This document shows positions 40,877 through 50,038 of a stretch of 64,000 nt of DNA, piece after piece. Position 1 is the first letter of the stretch, and each line of letters begins with the position of its first letter. Source of the DNA: Aradus depressus (lineage: Eukaryota > Arthropoda > Insecta > Hemiptera > Aradidae); assembly GCA_963662175.1 (NCBI GenBank), contig OY759214.1, positions 77,636,037-77,700,036 on the forward strand, in the 5' to 3' direction. Both the position numbers and the translations under genes were made by a program. The notes under the pieces were generated by a model that ran no database searches, had not been told where the DNA came from, and saw only the letters and a program-made list of their open reading frames with translations.

Positions 40877-41690
40877 CATATGAAGACCACAGGGGAAAAA
40901 CCAGCTATTTCAGATTTTTTTTTCGAAAGTTAGGTAACGACGGTTCTATATGTTTTGAAGGATGCCGGACACGATGGAACTGTCCGAACGGGGGAAAAAC
41001 TGGTCTAGCGTCAAACAAGCGTTTGAAATACAGCGTACAGGAGAAGAACCAGCTCCTTCGTGCGCGCCCGTGGAAGAACAGGCTACCTTAGCTTAAAGAA
41101 CCCATGAAAATAACGAATATCTGGGAGTTGAAGTTAGATATAGAGCATCCTCGACTTATATTTCACAGACATACCTACAACGGACAGTGGGATAGTTCAC
41201 TCATGATTCCGAACCCATTGAAACTGATGAAAAAAGGAAAACAACGCAATCAGCCTGCTCGAAAGACACCCATTCTTTCTACATCAAAACTGAAAGAGAA
41301 CGAATTTCACTTCCCACCTCGAGTTTATACCAAGAAACTGCCTATTTCCAAAGAGAAATATAAAGACCTGCAACATTTAAAGCAATTTTGTAACAAGGCC
41401 AGAAATTATTATGGAAAACTCAAGTGTCTTGATTGAACATTCTAAAGATAGCTGGTTTTTGCCTTATTTGGAGTTTTGTGTGCGAAAGCATCTGTGACAA
41501 TTTTTAATTAAGTTTTTAAAAGTTTTAATAGTATTTTTTCATTTCTTCATGCGACTTCAGTAAGTTGAATTTTCCTCACATTTTTACACTACAAAAATAA
41601 GATTTTTTTGAGTTTTTTGCAGGAAAATTGAAATTTCGCAAAATTAAAAAAAAATGAGATAGCTGGTTTTTCCCCTGTGGTCTTCATATG
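40877..41690. mobile_element. DNA transposon with 36-bp terminal inverted repeats
   Basis: Ends 40877-40912 and 41655-41690 are reverse complements with one mismatch, from CATATGAAGACCACAGGGG inward. Because CATATG is a palindrome, the outer six bases may be a target duplication with the true ends at AAGACCACAGGGG. The LINE 3' UTR resumes exactly outside, and the related UTR at 16.4 kb lacks the insert. The interior carries one open frame (41104-41436). Length is 814 bp, so it is non-autonomous or deleted. Confidence 0.85.
41104..41436 (+). CDS. Open frame inside the TIR element, unidentified
   Basis: 110 codons from ATG, lysine-rich, beginning MKITNIWELKLDIEHPRLIF. A later segment has PRVYTKKLPISKEKYKDLQ and ends YYGKLKCLD. 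Codon use is coding-like. The LPIS-K-Y-DL-LK pattern reminds me of N-terminal parts of transposon proteins, but I cannot name the family. The upstream frame 40828-41091 stops just before it, so the start of a longer protein may be broken. Probably a transposase remnant. Confidence 0.4.
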   Translation: MKITNIWELKLDIEHPRLIFHRHTYNGQWDSSLMIPNPLKLMKKGKQRNQPARKTPILSTSKLKENEFHFPPRVYTKKLPISKEKYKDLQHLKQFCNKARNYYGKLKCLD

Positions 41691-41800
41691 TATTCATAGA
41701 TGTGCCATTGATGATGACGCAGCAGCCTTGAAAGCCGGTTCTAATCAAATATAAAACAGTGAAAAGACAACATGAGAAAAGAGATTTTATTTTTCTAACA
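41691..41800 (+). repeat. LINE-J 3' UTR, part 2
   Basis: TATTCATAGATGTGCCATTG, ATGATGACGCAGCAGCC and ATATAAAACAGTGAAAAG continue the UTR interrupted at 40876. Confidence 0.7.
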
Positions 41801-42530
41801 GAACTTAATTGTGTACTTTGAAATACAATATTTACCAACTCTCTTGAAAAATCTCTTTCTCTCCCCCATCAATTTAAGTTGTAAAAAAATCTCAAGTTCG
41901 AGTTTTTTTTTTTTTTTTTTTTATCTCAAAAAGACACCACCGTTCTAATAATGTTCAGTTGAATGCCATGAATAGTAATGAAAGAAAGAGTAAAAAAAAT
42001 TCAGATCAGTTTGGAAGGGTGGGTTCTTAACAGAAATTCTCCCTTAGGATAAAAACGTCCCTAAAGAGAGGGAAATAAGGGGAGACTTAAAATATGTATT
42101 TTTCATCATGAAACTCATTAGTAACTCATGAAAATTGTCATTGAATTTTAATATATATTGTCATTGAATTTTTCTAGAGGAAAATTAATTATTTTCTTAA
42201 ATGCCTATTTGTAGACCTTAAGGTAAAATAAAAAATCAATATAAGAAAACGTTTGCCACATTTTCACTTTACCTCGCCTAGGAAGCCACATACATGTTAG
42301 AATGGAGCTAAGAAAAGAAAACGGGATTGGTTAAGGGTCCCTTCACACTAAACGAATCTGAATCAATCCGAATCAAGGTGAATCTGACTCATTTGCCGCT
42401 TCACCACGTAAATACGCCTAGACTCAGTTGCCGCCTTCACACCTGTCGACTCCGATTCAATCCGCCTTGATTCATGTTCCTACACGATTCGGCACTTCGT
42501 CAGTCATGAATCAACAATGAGGCACGATGG
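41801..42530. other. Unassigned DNA with repeated GAATC motifs
   Basis: Segment 42336-42500 has clustered GAATCTGAATC, GAATCAATCCGAATC and their reverse forms around TTCACAC, which looks like a degraded MITE. No gene recognised. Confidence 0.4.
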
Positions 42531-42780
42531 ACCTCTAAACCCTGTGAGCACACTCACCTTCGAGGTTCCCTTTTCTTCCCTCCTCCTTCGATGACACATT
42601 TTGGTGAGAATTTCGTTTCCCTCTAAACCCTGTGAGCACACCCTCCTTCGGAGACCCCTTCTCTTCCCTCCTTCTCCGATGTCAAATTTTGATGAACATT
42701 ACGTTTTCCTCTAAACCCTGTGAGCACACCCTCCTTCGGGGGTCCCCTTCTCTTCCCCTCTTCTTCGATCTCCGGAAAAG
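42531..42780 (+). repeat. 88-bp tandem repeat, nearly three copies
   Basis: CCTCTAAACCCTGTGAGCAC recurs at 42532, 42620 and 42708, each followed by CCTTCG and CTTTTCTTCCC-type sequence. The reverse frame 42623-42859 is open only because of this repeat. Confidence 0.85.
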
Positions 42781-42929
42781 TGGGCAATGGCGCAATAGTA
42801 AAGACTAACCCCACCACCACGTTCCCCTTACTCGCACTACCAAAACTCCGCCCCGCCAATGGTTACAATCATTTAAAGCTCCAACTACAAAAATGATTAA
42901 ACAGTACGAAAAAAAAAAAAAAGTGCTTC

Positions 42930-43155
42930 CCCAACAAAAATTAATTAATTATGTCTTTTTCTTTGAATCCTCACACTAAATTGTATGTCGATTCATTCAT
43001 TAAATCGGCAGTTACTAAGGTCTTTGAATCGAGCTCCTCTGATCCCCCTCCCATTCGGCTGATTTCCCTGAAAATTAAAATTAGTCGTTATAGGACTTTG
43101 AATTTACATTGAATAAAATTTCGTGTCAACATATTCGTTACAATGGCAATTATTA
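42930..43155 (+). repeat. Rep-C element, partial
   Basis: GTGCTTCCCCAACAAAAATTAA, ATTCATTCATTAAATCGGC, CATTCGGCTGATTTCCC and a second unit start. Confidence 0.65.
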
Positions 43156-44150
43156 TTTTTATTATTTGTTATTGTTATTTTGTTTTCTTTCTCTTTTCAA
43201 TGTTTCGTACATTCGAACCTGATGAAGGGACGTAAAAACTTTCCGAAAAGTCGTGAGAAAGATATACTTCCGAAAAAGTTAATTATTACCTTAATTTTCA
43301 ATAAATTACAAAACTGTATCTACTGTATTTATATTATTATTATTATTTTATTCATATTTCCAAGTATTTCTTTATTCATTTCATTTTATATTTTTAATAG
43401 TATTTTTATTACTATCACATGTTTGTTTAGACTCGAAGTTAATATCTGTTTATGTATCTAATTTATAAGCTATCTTAATGTACATAATAAATAAACCATA
43501 AAAACCATAAAGTGATAATAGGATACGTCTTAAGAATATATTATATGCTTAAGACGTATCCTACTATCACATTATGGTTTAACGGACATAAATATTATTA
43601 TTATCATCCTAAAAGCTTTTGTCAAATGAACACTTGGGAAGAAAGACAATTGTACACATGTAAAAATTGTTACGATTGTTTTGAATTATTATTCAGGTTA
43701 AAAAAAAATAATAAAAAAAAAAAAATTACTTTTAATAAAAATAAAATCCCTGATCTTCAAATATCTCTTTCCATTTTAGTTTTCAAAGCTCTTCTTTTTT
43801 TATTGTTATTTCTCTATTATTTTCTGTTTGAAAAGCTTTTTTCGCTAACAACTTTAGAATCACATTTTACTTTACTTACTCACTTTTGAGAATATTTATT
43901 AAATCGATTCTGCTTTAGTATAAATTTAGTATATATTGTATCGCGAAAGAGAGGGTGATTCTTGTTGATACAGAGCTAACAACTTCAGAGTCACTGTAGA
44001 ATAACACAAACAATGGACTACCTCAAATAGGTATATTTAACAATGGGCTCGAGAGAAAGAATTAACAATGGCGTAGCTAGAATGAGTCAAACTGAATATT
44101 GGGTTTGTTAGAATGAGATTCTATTTAAAAATGGGCTTTCTAAAATGAGG
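43156..44150. other. AT-rich spacer
   Basis: The hydrophobic frames 43123-43461 and 43512-43889 are compositional, with no motif. A 33-bp-arm hairpin lies at 43502-43580. Confidence 0.45.
43502..43580. repeat. Hairpin with 33-bp arms
   Basis: Arms 43502-43534 and 43548-43580 pair with about two mismatches (core GGATACGTCTTAAG / CTTAAGACGTATCC), with a 13-base loop. Confidence 0.9.
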
Positions 44151-44156
44151 CGCTAT

Positions 44157-44405
44157 TTATCGTTCGAGTTTCAAAAATGCTGCTATGGGTTCTCTAGAAT
44201 GAGGCCAAATTTTAAATAATTCAATTGTGGTATTCAAGTCAATTTGGTTGGCAACATTTCGTTCTATGTAGAGAATACTGTAATCATCTAGTGTTTCTCC
44301 AGTCATTGTAGCACGTCGAAAATCTTTCATTTTCTTTAATGAATTCATACCTCGTTCGACGCTTGATGAGCTAACTGGAATTGTTAAAAAAAGACGAAAC
44401 AGGCT
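44157..44405 (-). pseudogene. hAT transposase C-terminal fragment
   Basis: In reverse the frame reads LFRLFLTIPVSSSSVERGMN, then SLKKMKDFRRATMTGETLDD and a D-rich end, stop at 44157. The SxxxERxxSxLKxxKxxxRxxM pattern is the hAT dimerisation (C-terminal) domain. Upstream frames are interrupted, and no terminal repeats were found. Probably an old, broken copy. Confidence 0.75.
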
Positions 44406-44718
44406 GCATCATTCTGGAAAACTGTCGGTCAAATTTTTTTAAATAATGAATTCCAAATACTGTAAAGGACCATCTCGAGTAGAATCTTGTGAATGTTAAT
44501 TTAACCAATGACTAGCATCGATACAATAATACGTTCCACGTGGAAAATTCATTTTTGTTCGTGCAAAAGTGAATTTTTCACGATTTAAATTAATCTTTTG
44601 TAAATTTAGAAGCTTTTGATATGAGGGCCCTCGAAAGCACTTGGCATATGAAGGTTTGTCCTTTATTAAAAGAAGATGAATTTTTGAAAAAAATGAAATA
44701 AACAATTTTATATGTAAA
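44406..44718 (-). other. Possible further hAT or unrelated remnant
   Basis: A 69-codon reverse frame (44496-44705) has no motif. It precedes the hAT fragment on the same strand but I cannot connect them. Confidence 0.25.
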
Positions 44719-44729
44719 GTATTTCTGTG
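44719..44729 (+). repeat. Target-site duplication, left copy
   Basis: GTATTTCTGTG, repeated at 45064-45074. Confidence 0.9.
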
Positions 44730-45063
44730 GAGGGCGCCGGTAGCTCAGTGGTATGCGTGCTTGACTTCTGTGCTCAAGAAGGTGGGTTTGAAACCCGGCC
44801 GAGGCCCTTAGTTTATTTTATCTGGGAGGTAAAATAAACTTAAGCATGCCGTCATTCGGATGGGACGTTAAGCTATGGTCCCGAGCTTGTACGATGTCAG
44901 GTACTCGTTAAAGACCCCTCCTATCCTAGGTGAATAAAAATTTAGGACTCCCACAGTAGAGTCGGGCTCATGTCCACCAGAGTGACGAAAGAGCGCTCTG
45001 GTAGTAGGCGATATGACCTCGTAGTTAAAGCCCGGGTATGAGTCATAAAACCTAACCTAACCT
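44730..45063 (+). mobile_element. SINE-A copy, full length with TSD
   Basis: From GAGGGCGCCGGTAGCTCAG to AAAACCTAACCTAACCT, with an 11-bp exact duplication. It confirms both ends of the family as seen at 19909-20247. Confidence 0.93.
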
Positions 45064-45282
45064 GTATTTCTGTGTTTGAAAGAATTCGAAAAAAAAAAAA
45101 TTCAAAACGTTCCTTGATATACAGAATAAAAAATACTCAGCGATTGAGTTTAAATAGTCTAAGACGTATGAAGTATCATTTGGTGAGAGGGGGCCTTGGA
45201 GAAATAGCTCAGGGGGGCCCCGTCAGCCAATGCTTAATGGCTGACCTGCTTAATCCGCCACTGCTTAGAAGTATTCTTTTTG

Positions 45283-45445
45283 TCATTTCACTAAATCAGT
45301 TTAGGGATTTGATCAAATCAGTTGATTTGTTTAGAGAAATGACAATATCGAATTGTCATTTTAACATCTCCCGTGAATTATTCAATTCTCTTAGGGATTT
45401 TATCAAATCCCTGTTTTTATCAAAATCCCTGGCAACATATATACG
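45283..45445. repeat. Cluster of nested palindromes
   Basis: TTTGTCATTTC pairs with GAAATGACAAT, GATTTGATCAAATC is itself palindromic, and AGGGATTTTATCAAATCCCT and TTTATCAAAATCCCT follow. The array of GGGATTT/AAATCCC cores could fold into several alternative hairpins. The frames covering it on both strands (45072-45518 +, 45356-45550 -) are probably not coding. Confidence 0.7.
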
Positions 45446-45960
45446 TAATATGGCTACTAGACTGTTTATAACAGAACTCTCTCCAGCTCCTCTCTGTAGC
45501 CTTAAAGAAGTGCAGTAGAACCAGGAATCGATAATCGAGAAGAATATCAAATGAAGAATTGAAAATTCAGAAGAACATTATCTTTGAGTGGAATCATGAC
45601 TTCAGAAAGAAGATGAAACTTCACTCTTCTCTTTTGGAATTACACGGTGATCTCTCTGGAGTGGAACTATTACCCTAAATACCGGAATGGATCCTGGTAG
45701 CATCCTTTGATCTTCCAGAGGAGATCTTTACAAACCTAATGATAGACTCAATTCAAAACGTATGCAGAATCTATTGGGACGAATACATTTCAATATCATG
45801 CATATGATACAAATAAATCTTATGAAAATAATTAAGCATAAATAAATAAATTATAAAAGTAACGAATCTGTTAAAGTTTTGTCTATATACAGCTCAAAAT
45901 GATTCATTTGTTTCTTCACAAATTCGTTTAATGATATTATTTATATGAGTTAATTATTCT
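45446..45960. other. Unassigned DNA
   Basis: No gene or known element recognised. Confidence 0.4.
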
Positions 45961-45961
45961 A

Positions 45962-46128
45962 GTTCATGCCCGGGCTTTAACTATCAGTACGCTCTTTTGT
46001 CATGTGGACATGAGACTGTAACGAGTTCCTGACAACGTACAGGCTCGGGACCATCACTTAACGTCCTATCCGAAGGACGTTGTGCTCAAGGTTTTTTATT
46101 ACCTCCCAGATAAAAAACCTAAGGCTCA
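45962..46128 (-). mobile_element. SINE-A copy, internally deleted
   Basis: Reverse copy: GTTCATGCCCGGGCTTTAAC, CATGTGGACATGAG, AACGAGTTCCTGACAACG and CCTCCCAGATAAAAAACC. Confidence 0.8.
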
Positions 46129-46405
46129 GAAGTCCATAACGACGACCCCTATTGATTTTCAGCAATATCGGCTGAAGGAAGGGGGGGGGGGGGGGGTCAG
46201 GGGAGGGGGCTCATTTCAAAAACCCTAAATACTGCCAATGTAATGAATTTATCAACACATAATTTAGTATGAGGCTTTAGAAGCCTCTTTAGAAGTCAAC
46301 TATTGAATATTAGCGCAAGCGGTCTACTGGAGGTGGGGGGTGGGGGCGGAAAGTTAATTGAGTAATTCGTTCTGGAGAAGTACGTTGCAGGTGATTCACC
46401 GACTC
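46125..46405 (-). repeat. Rep-C element, reverse, with run of 16 G
   Basis: CAGAAGTCCATAACGACGAC, AGCAATATCGGCTG, the G run at 46181-46196, GCCAATGTAATGAATTTATC, GGAGGTGGGGGGTG and the TTGCAGGTGATTCACCGAC end. Confidence 0.7.
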
Positions 46406-46409
46406 ATGC

Positions 46410-46935
46410 ACATAAGCCTGTTTCTATTTTATAACTAAAAATAAACAAATAAAATTTTTTGTAAGAGAAAACAAAAAAAAAAAAACGAAGAAAATGTTTA
46501 TTAGCTGGTCTAAAGCTGTATATGAGGGGAAACACGAGTCAGCTTTAAAGATAAATACGGAATAAATAACAGTTTTTAAGTTGTTAAAAATGGCCTTTGA
46601 ACTGTAGAAATAAAAGAAAAACTAAAATAATTGTCTGAGAGTAAAAAAGAAAAAAGTAACAACAATAATAACGATGCTTCAAAACGAGAAATTTCGTGTT
46701 TTCTTTATAATTTATGAACTCAGACCGCAAGAAACACACAAAATGTAAATTTAACGCCGGGTTTCGGGAAGTAAATCCCTATTTTCTCCAAGGTTGGCTA
46801 ATAAAGATGTAACATTCTAAAATAATCCATAAATTTAAGTTTTTCTGGAAATTAGTTTCTTAACACTTCTTTTAATTCAGTTTTTATGATTTAGGTAGTG
46901 ATTTAAGTCAACCATATTGCCTTTTAAAAAATATA
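46410..46935. other. AT-rich spacer
   Basis: No gene or known element recognised. Confidence 0.45.
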
Positions 46936-46939
46936 TGTG

Positions 46940-47045
46940 AGGGCATAACAGGACTTTCTTATACCAACGACTTTGGTGCGGATCATTCTTTCTGCCCCAG
47001 CCTCTTCTCAAATTCATTTCATACTTGTATTACTAGGAATATGAA
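46940..47045 (+). repeat. Rep-G element
   Basis: GGCATAACAGGACTTTCTTA, TACCAACGAC, CTTCTCAAATTCATTTCATAC and TTACTAGGAATATGAAAG in order, leading directly into the composite repeat. Confidence 0.6.
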
Positions 47046-47325
47046 AGTAATTTGTTGGAATCAGCGATTTTTTATGCTTTATTGTACAGCATAATTCTGA
47101 AGTGATTTAAAAATATATCTTATTTTTATAAGATATTTTCATATATCTTATTTTCACTCGAGGGACACCTCCATCCTCCAAATTCATGAAGACCTAAATG
47201 TTGAGCTCCTACTGGACCACATTTGAAAATTTAGGTCTCCCATAGAAGATTCGGGCTCATTTCCACCAGACAAAAGAGCGCTCTGGTAGTAGGCGATATG
47301 ACCTTGTAGTTGAAAAACACTGGCT
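47045..47325 (+). mobile_element. Composite SINE-A / Rep-G repeat, copy 2
   Basis: Rep-G-like sequence (GGAATCAGCG, GCTTTATTGTACAGCATAAT, GAGGGACACCTCCATCC) is joined at CACATTTGAAAA to a SINE-A 3' part (GATTCGGGCTCATTTCCACC, AGAGCGCTCTGGTAGTAGG). Same junction as 23655-24034 in reverse. Confidence 0.75.
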
Positions 47326-47329
47326 CAAC

Positions 47330-47590
47330 TCCATCTATCTGACAAGTACTATCTTAAAATCAGTTACAACAATAATGTATACACCCTTAATCCCCAAGAA
47401 CTTTGTACAATTTGCAATAAAAATGAATTGGAAGACGTATACCACCTGTTTAATATCCGGTCCGATCTACTCTCCCATTAGAAGCCACTTCCTTCCTCAG
47501 AGTGTCAGTATAGACCGATCCAACTTTCATAGGTTACTCCTGGCCCATAATAAAAATGATATCTCAAATACTTTCTATTTTTAATCAGCG
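47330..47590 (+). pseudogene. LINE C-terminal fragment with CCHC-like motif
   Basis: LCTICNKNELEDVYHLF matches the CxxC...E-D-H-x-F zinc-like motif near the C-terminus of jockey-like LINE proteins. SPIRSHFLPQSVS follows in another frame. Truncated. Confidence 0.65.
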
Positions 47591-47692
47591 CTCTGAAACT
47601 TAGATCATTCATTGTTAATGAACAATGTACTTCAACTTACATATTATATTGATATTCAATACCTACATCCCCACTCCATAATTACTGTCTTT

Positions 47693-47697
47693 GTTAA
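47693..47697 (+). repeat. Target-site duplication of the BEL/Pao element, left
   Basis: GTTAA, repeated at 52666-52670. Confidence 0.9.
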
Positions 47698-48227
47698 TGT
47701 TAATACCTAGAGCAAATAAATAATATAATTGATAGAAGGTAATTGAAAACAAAATAAAGTGGACTGTATATAGGTTAACGAAACAAATTATAATAATGAA
47801 AAAATACTAAACAAATGGAAACAAAACGAAACAATTAATTAAATTTAAGAAATGATAAAATAAATGATACTAAAATGTCCGGGGTAGATGAGCGGTCGCG
47901 TGGAGACGCCAAGGAGCTGCCTCGTCACAATGCGTCTGGGTTGAGGGTCCGTCTTCTGGGGCTTCTTGACCAATACCTGCAGCAAGGGCTGAGGGCAGGC
48001 ACTGGTCGAGGTGGTGGTGAGTTGTACAGCAAAGGGTTGAGGGCACCTCTCTACAGACAGCCAGACTGCACTTGACTCGTCCGACCGGTCAGGTTAACTG
48101 AACTACAATGGCCACCGTGACCTCTAGTGGCCACTATACAAAGTACATGCACTTTACACATGGCGTCACCCCCTCCACATATACCCCATAGTCTTTATAA
48201 AGTTTATTTCACTTTTCGGCCTTAACA
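47698..48227 (-). repeat. BEL/Pao 3' LTR (530 bp)
   Basis: Begins TGTTAATACCTAGAGCAAAT and ends GGCCTTAACA, with TGTTA/TAACA inverted ends. It matches 52182-52665 but has about 46 extra bases (from GTGAGTTGTACAGC to CAGCCAGACTG). The GC-rich part encodes nothing recognised; a promoter and polyadenylation signal (for example TTTATAAAG) are plausible. Confidence 0.92.
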
Positions 48228-48229
48228 AA

Positions 48230-48238
48230 CCGCCCACC
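48230..48238 (-). promoter_or_regulatory. Polypurine tract of the BEL/Pao element
   Basis: GGTGGGCGG on the minus strand, just before the 3' LTR. Expected primer for plus-strand DNA synthesis. Confidence 0.6.
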
Positions 48239-48296
48239 AAAATTTACAAAAATTTTTAATATTCTAAGAAGCTATACAATGCAAAACTTAAATACA

Positions 48297-49989
48297 TTAA
48301 TCAGAGGTAATAGGCAGTAGCACTAGCTGAGTGATTGGCCGGACGTATTCACCTTTGGGTGTTTTAACCTTAACAACCCTGACGATCTCGTCCTTTCCAG
48401 GGTATGTATGCGTTACCCGCCCGGTAGGCCAAACAAGCGGCGGACAATGTGGTTCCCGTAAAAACCAAATCATTAATTTCTAAATTTCTAGTTTTAGCAT
48501 GCCACTTAACACGTTGTTGAAGACAATTTAGATACTCGTGTCGCCACCTATTCCAAACATCCTGGACGCTCCTTCTCAATAACTGCCACCGCGACAAGCG
48601 GTTAGTCTGCACGTCAGTTAAGTCCTGTTCGGGTAGAGCAACCAGTGGGCCCCCTACTAAAAAATGTCCAGGAGTCAAGGTGTCATATTCTGTCGGAAAA
48701 GATGATAATGGATGCAACGGTCTAGAATTAAGTACGGCTTCAATCCTAATGATGACTGTATTAAGCTCCTCAAATGTCAGTACCCGTTGTTCTAAAACTC
48801 TGACAAGATGACCTTTACACGCCTTTACCCCGGCCTCCCATATTCCTCCGAAATGTGGGGCTGCCGGAGGTATAAATTCCCATTGAACGCCTTTCGAGTT
48901 CAAATGACTGCTAATAGCATTTTGGGTTCTACTTTCATGTAACCATTTATACACATCTCGTAAGTGTCGATCTGCTCCCACAAAATTGCTACCATTGTCT
49001 GAAAAGATTTGGGATGGCAGTCCTCGGCGGCCGACAAATCTATCCAAACACGACAAAAACGCTTCGATGGAAAGTTGGGACACAAGCTCAAGATGCACCG
49101 CCTTGATGCTCATGCACACAAACAAGGAAAGATAAGCCTTAACTATGCTGGCCTTTCGAAGTGCGGATGATTTAATTAAAAAAGGGCCTCCAAAATCTAC
49201 CCCCACATTAATAAATACTCTTACCGGCTCAAACCTGGAAGCCGGAAGATCTCCCATGAAGACTGTGGCGGTCGTAGCACGAAGTTTCCAACACTGTATG
49301 CATATATGAATTCGGGAACGTATAACACGACACCCGGACATGATCCAATATTGCCGTTGCAACAAAGAATGTAACATCTGCGGGCCGGCAAGAAGGTAAG
49401 ATAGGTGGTAATGATCTACTGATAAATTTACAAAATGTGCCTTCGAGGGCATCAAAATAGGATGGCGACCGCCCACCCTGAGGATACCCACTAAGTCAAT
49501 AAATGGGAATAAAGTTACTCGGCTGAGTTCAAACTCTTGCACCGATTTAATAGACTTAAAACGGTATAATGCATGTTGATATGTACTGTTCTCTGGGTGA
49601 ACATCAATTCGCAAATACATCTGACAAATATCGGCAGTCAGAGCGATGGGATACTTATTAAATTGGAGAACAGTGCGAATGTCTGAATTTAATTTTGGGC
49701 CTAAGTGAAGTTTATCGTTTAAAGTAGGCGCGGAAGAATCAAATACCACTCGTAACTTAGTTGATGTGATATCCTTTAAAACACAATGGTGAGGAAGGAA
49801 ATATTTATCTGGGCTGGTCGCAGGGGACATGTAATTTAGCTCAAGATAATTTTTGAATACTTGTGAGTACTCAAGTTTAAGATCAGGATTCTTGTTTAGG
49901 CGGTATTCTAAATTTTGAAATCGATGTAGTGCGGTATGATAAGAATTTACCAACGTTATATTATCTAAATTTTTAAAGGGTAAACGCAC
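48297..49989 (-). pseudogene. BEL/Pao pol: truncated RT fused to integrase
   Basis: The open frame 48370-49989 (539 codons, no ATG of its own) starts with an RT N-terminal region containing VVFDSSAP and ALTADICQMYL (motif A Asp, about residue 120). At about residue 159 (near 49515) it passes in frame into integrase: LRVGGR, an H-H-C-C zinc region (C230, C233), and the catalytic triad in VDFGGPF (D265), FSDNGSNFVG (D331) and GGIWEAG (E385). YxDD and RNase H are gone. Near the end one extra T in a T run (about 48464) shifts the frame. The conserved tail (DUF5641-like) continues in the other frame to a stop at 48297-48299. Confidence 0.92.
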
Positions 49990-50038
49990 GACATAGCGAT
50001 CCGTTTGATCACGACTATGGGTTTGGACGAAATGTTCC

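Noticed and set aside
43123..43889. Two hydrophobic proteins of 112 and 125 codons
   Set aside because: Phe/Ile/Tyr/Leu-rich composition follows from AT-rich DNA; no motif, splice signals or conservation evidence.
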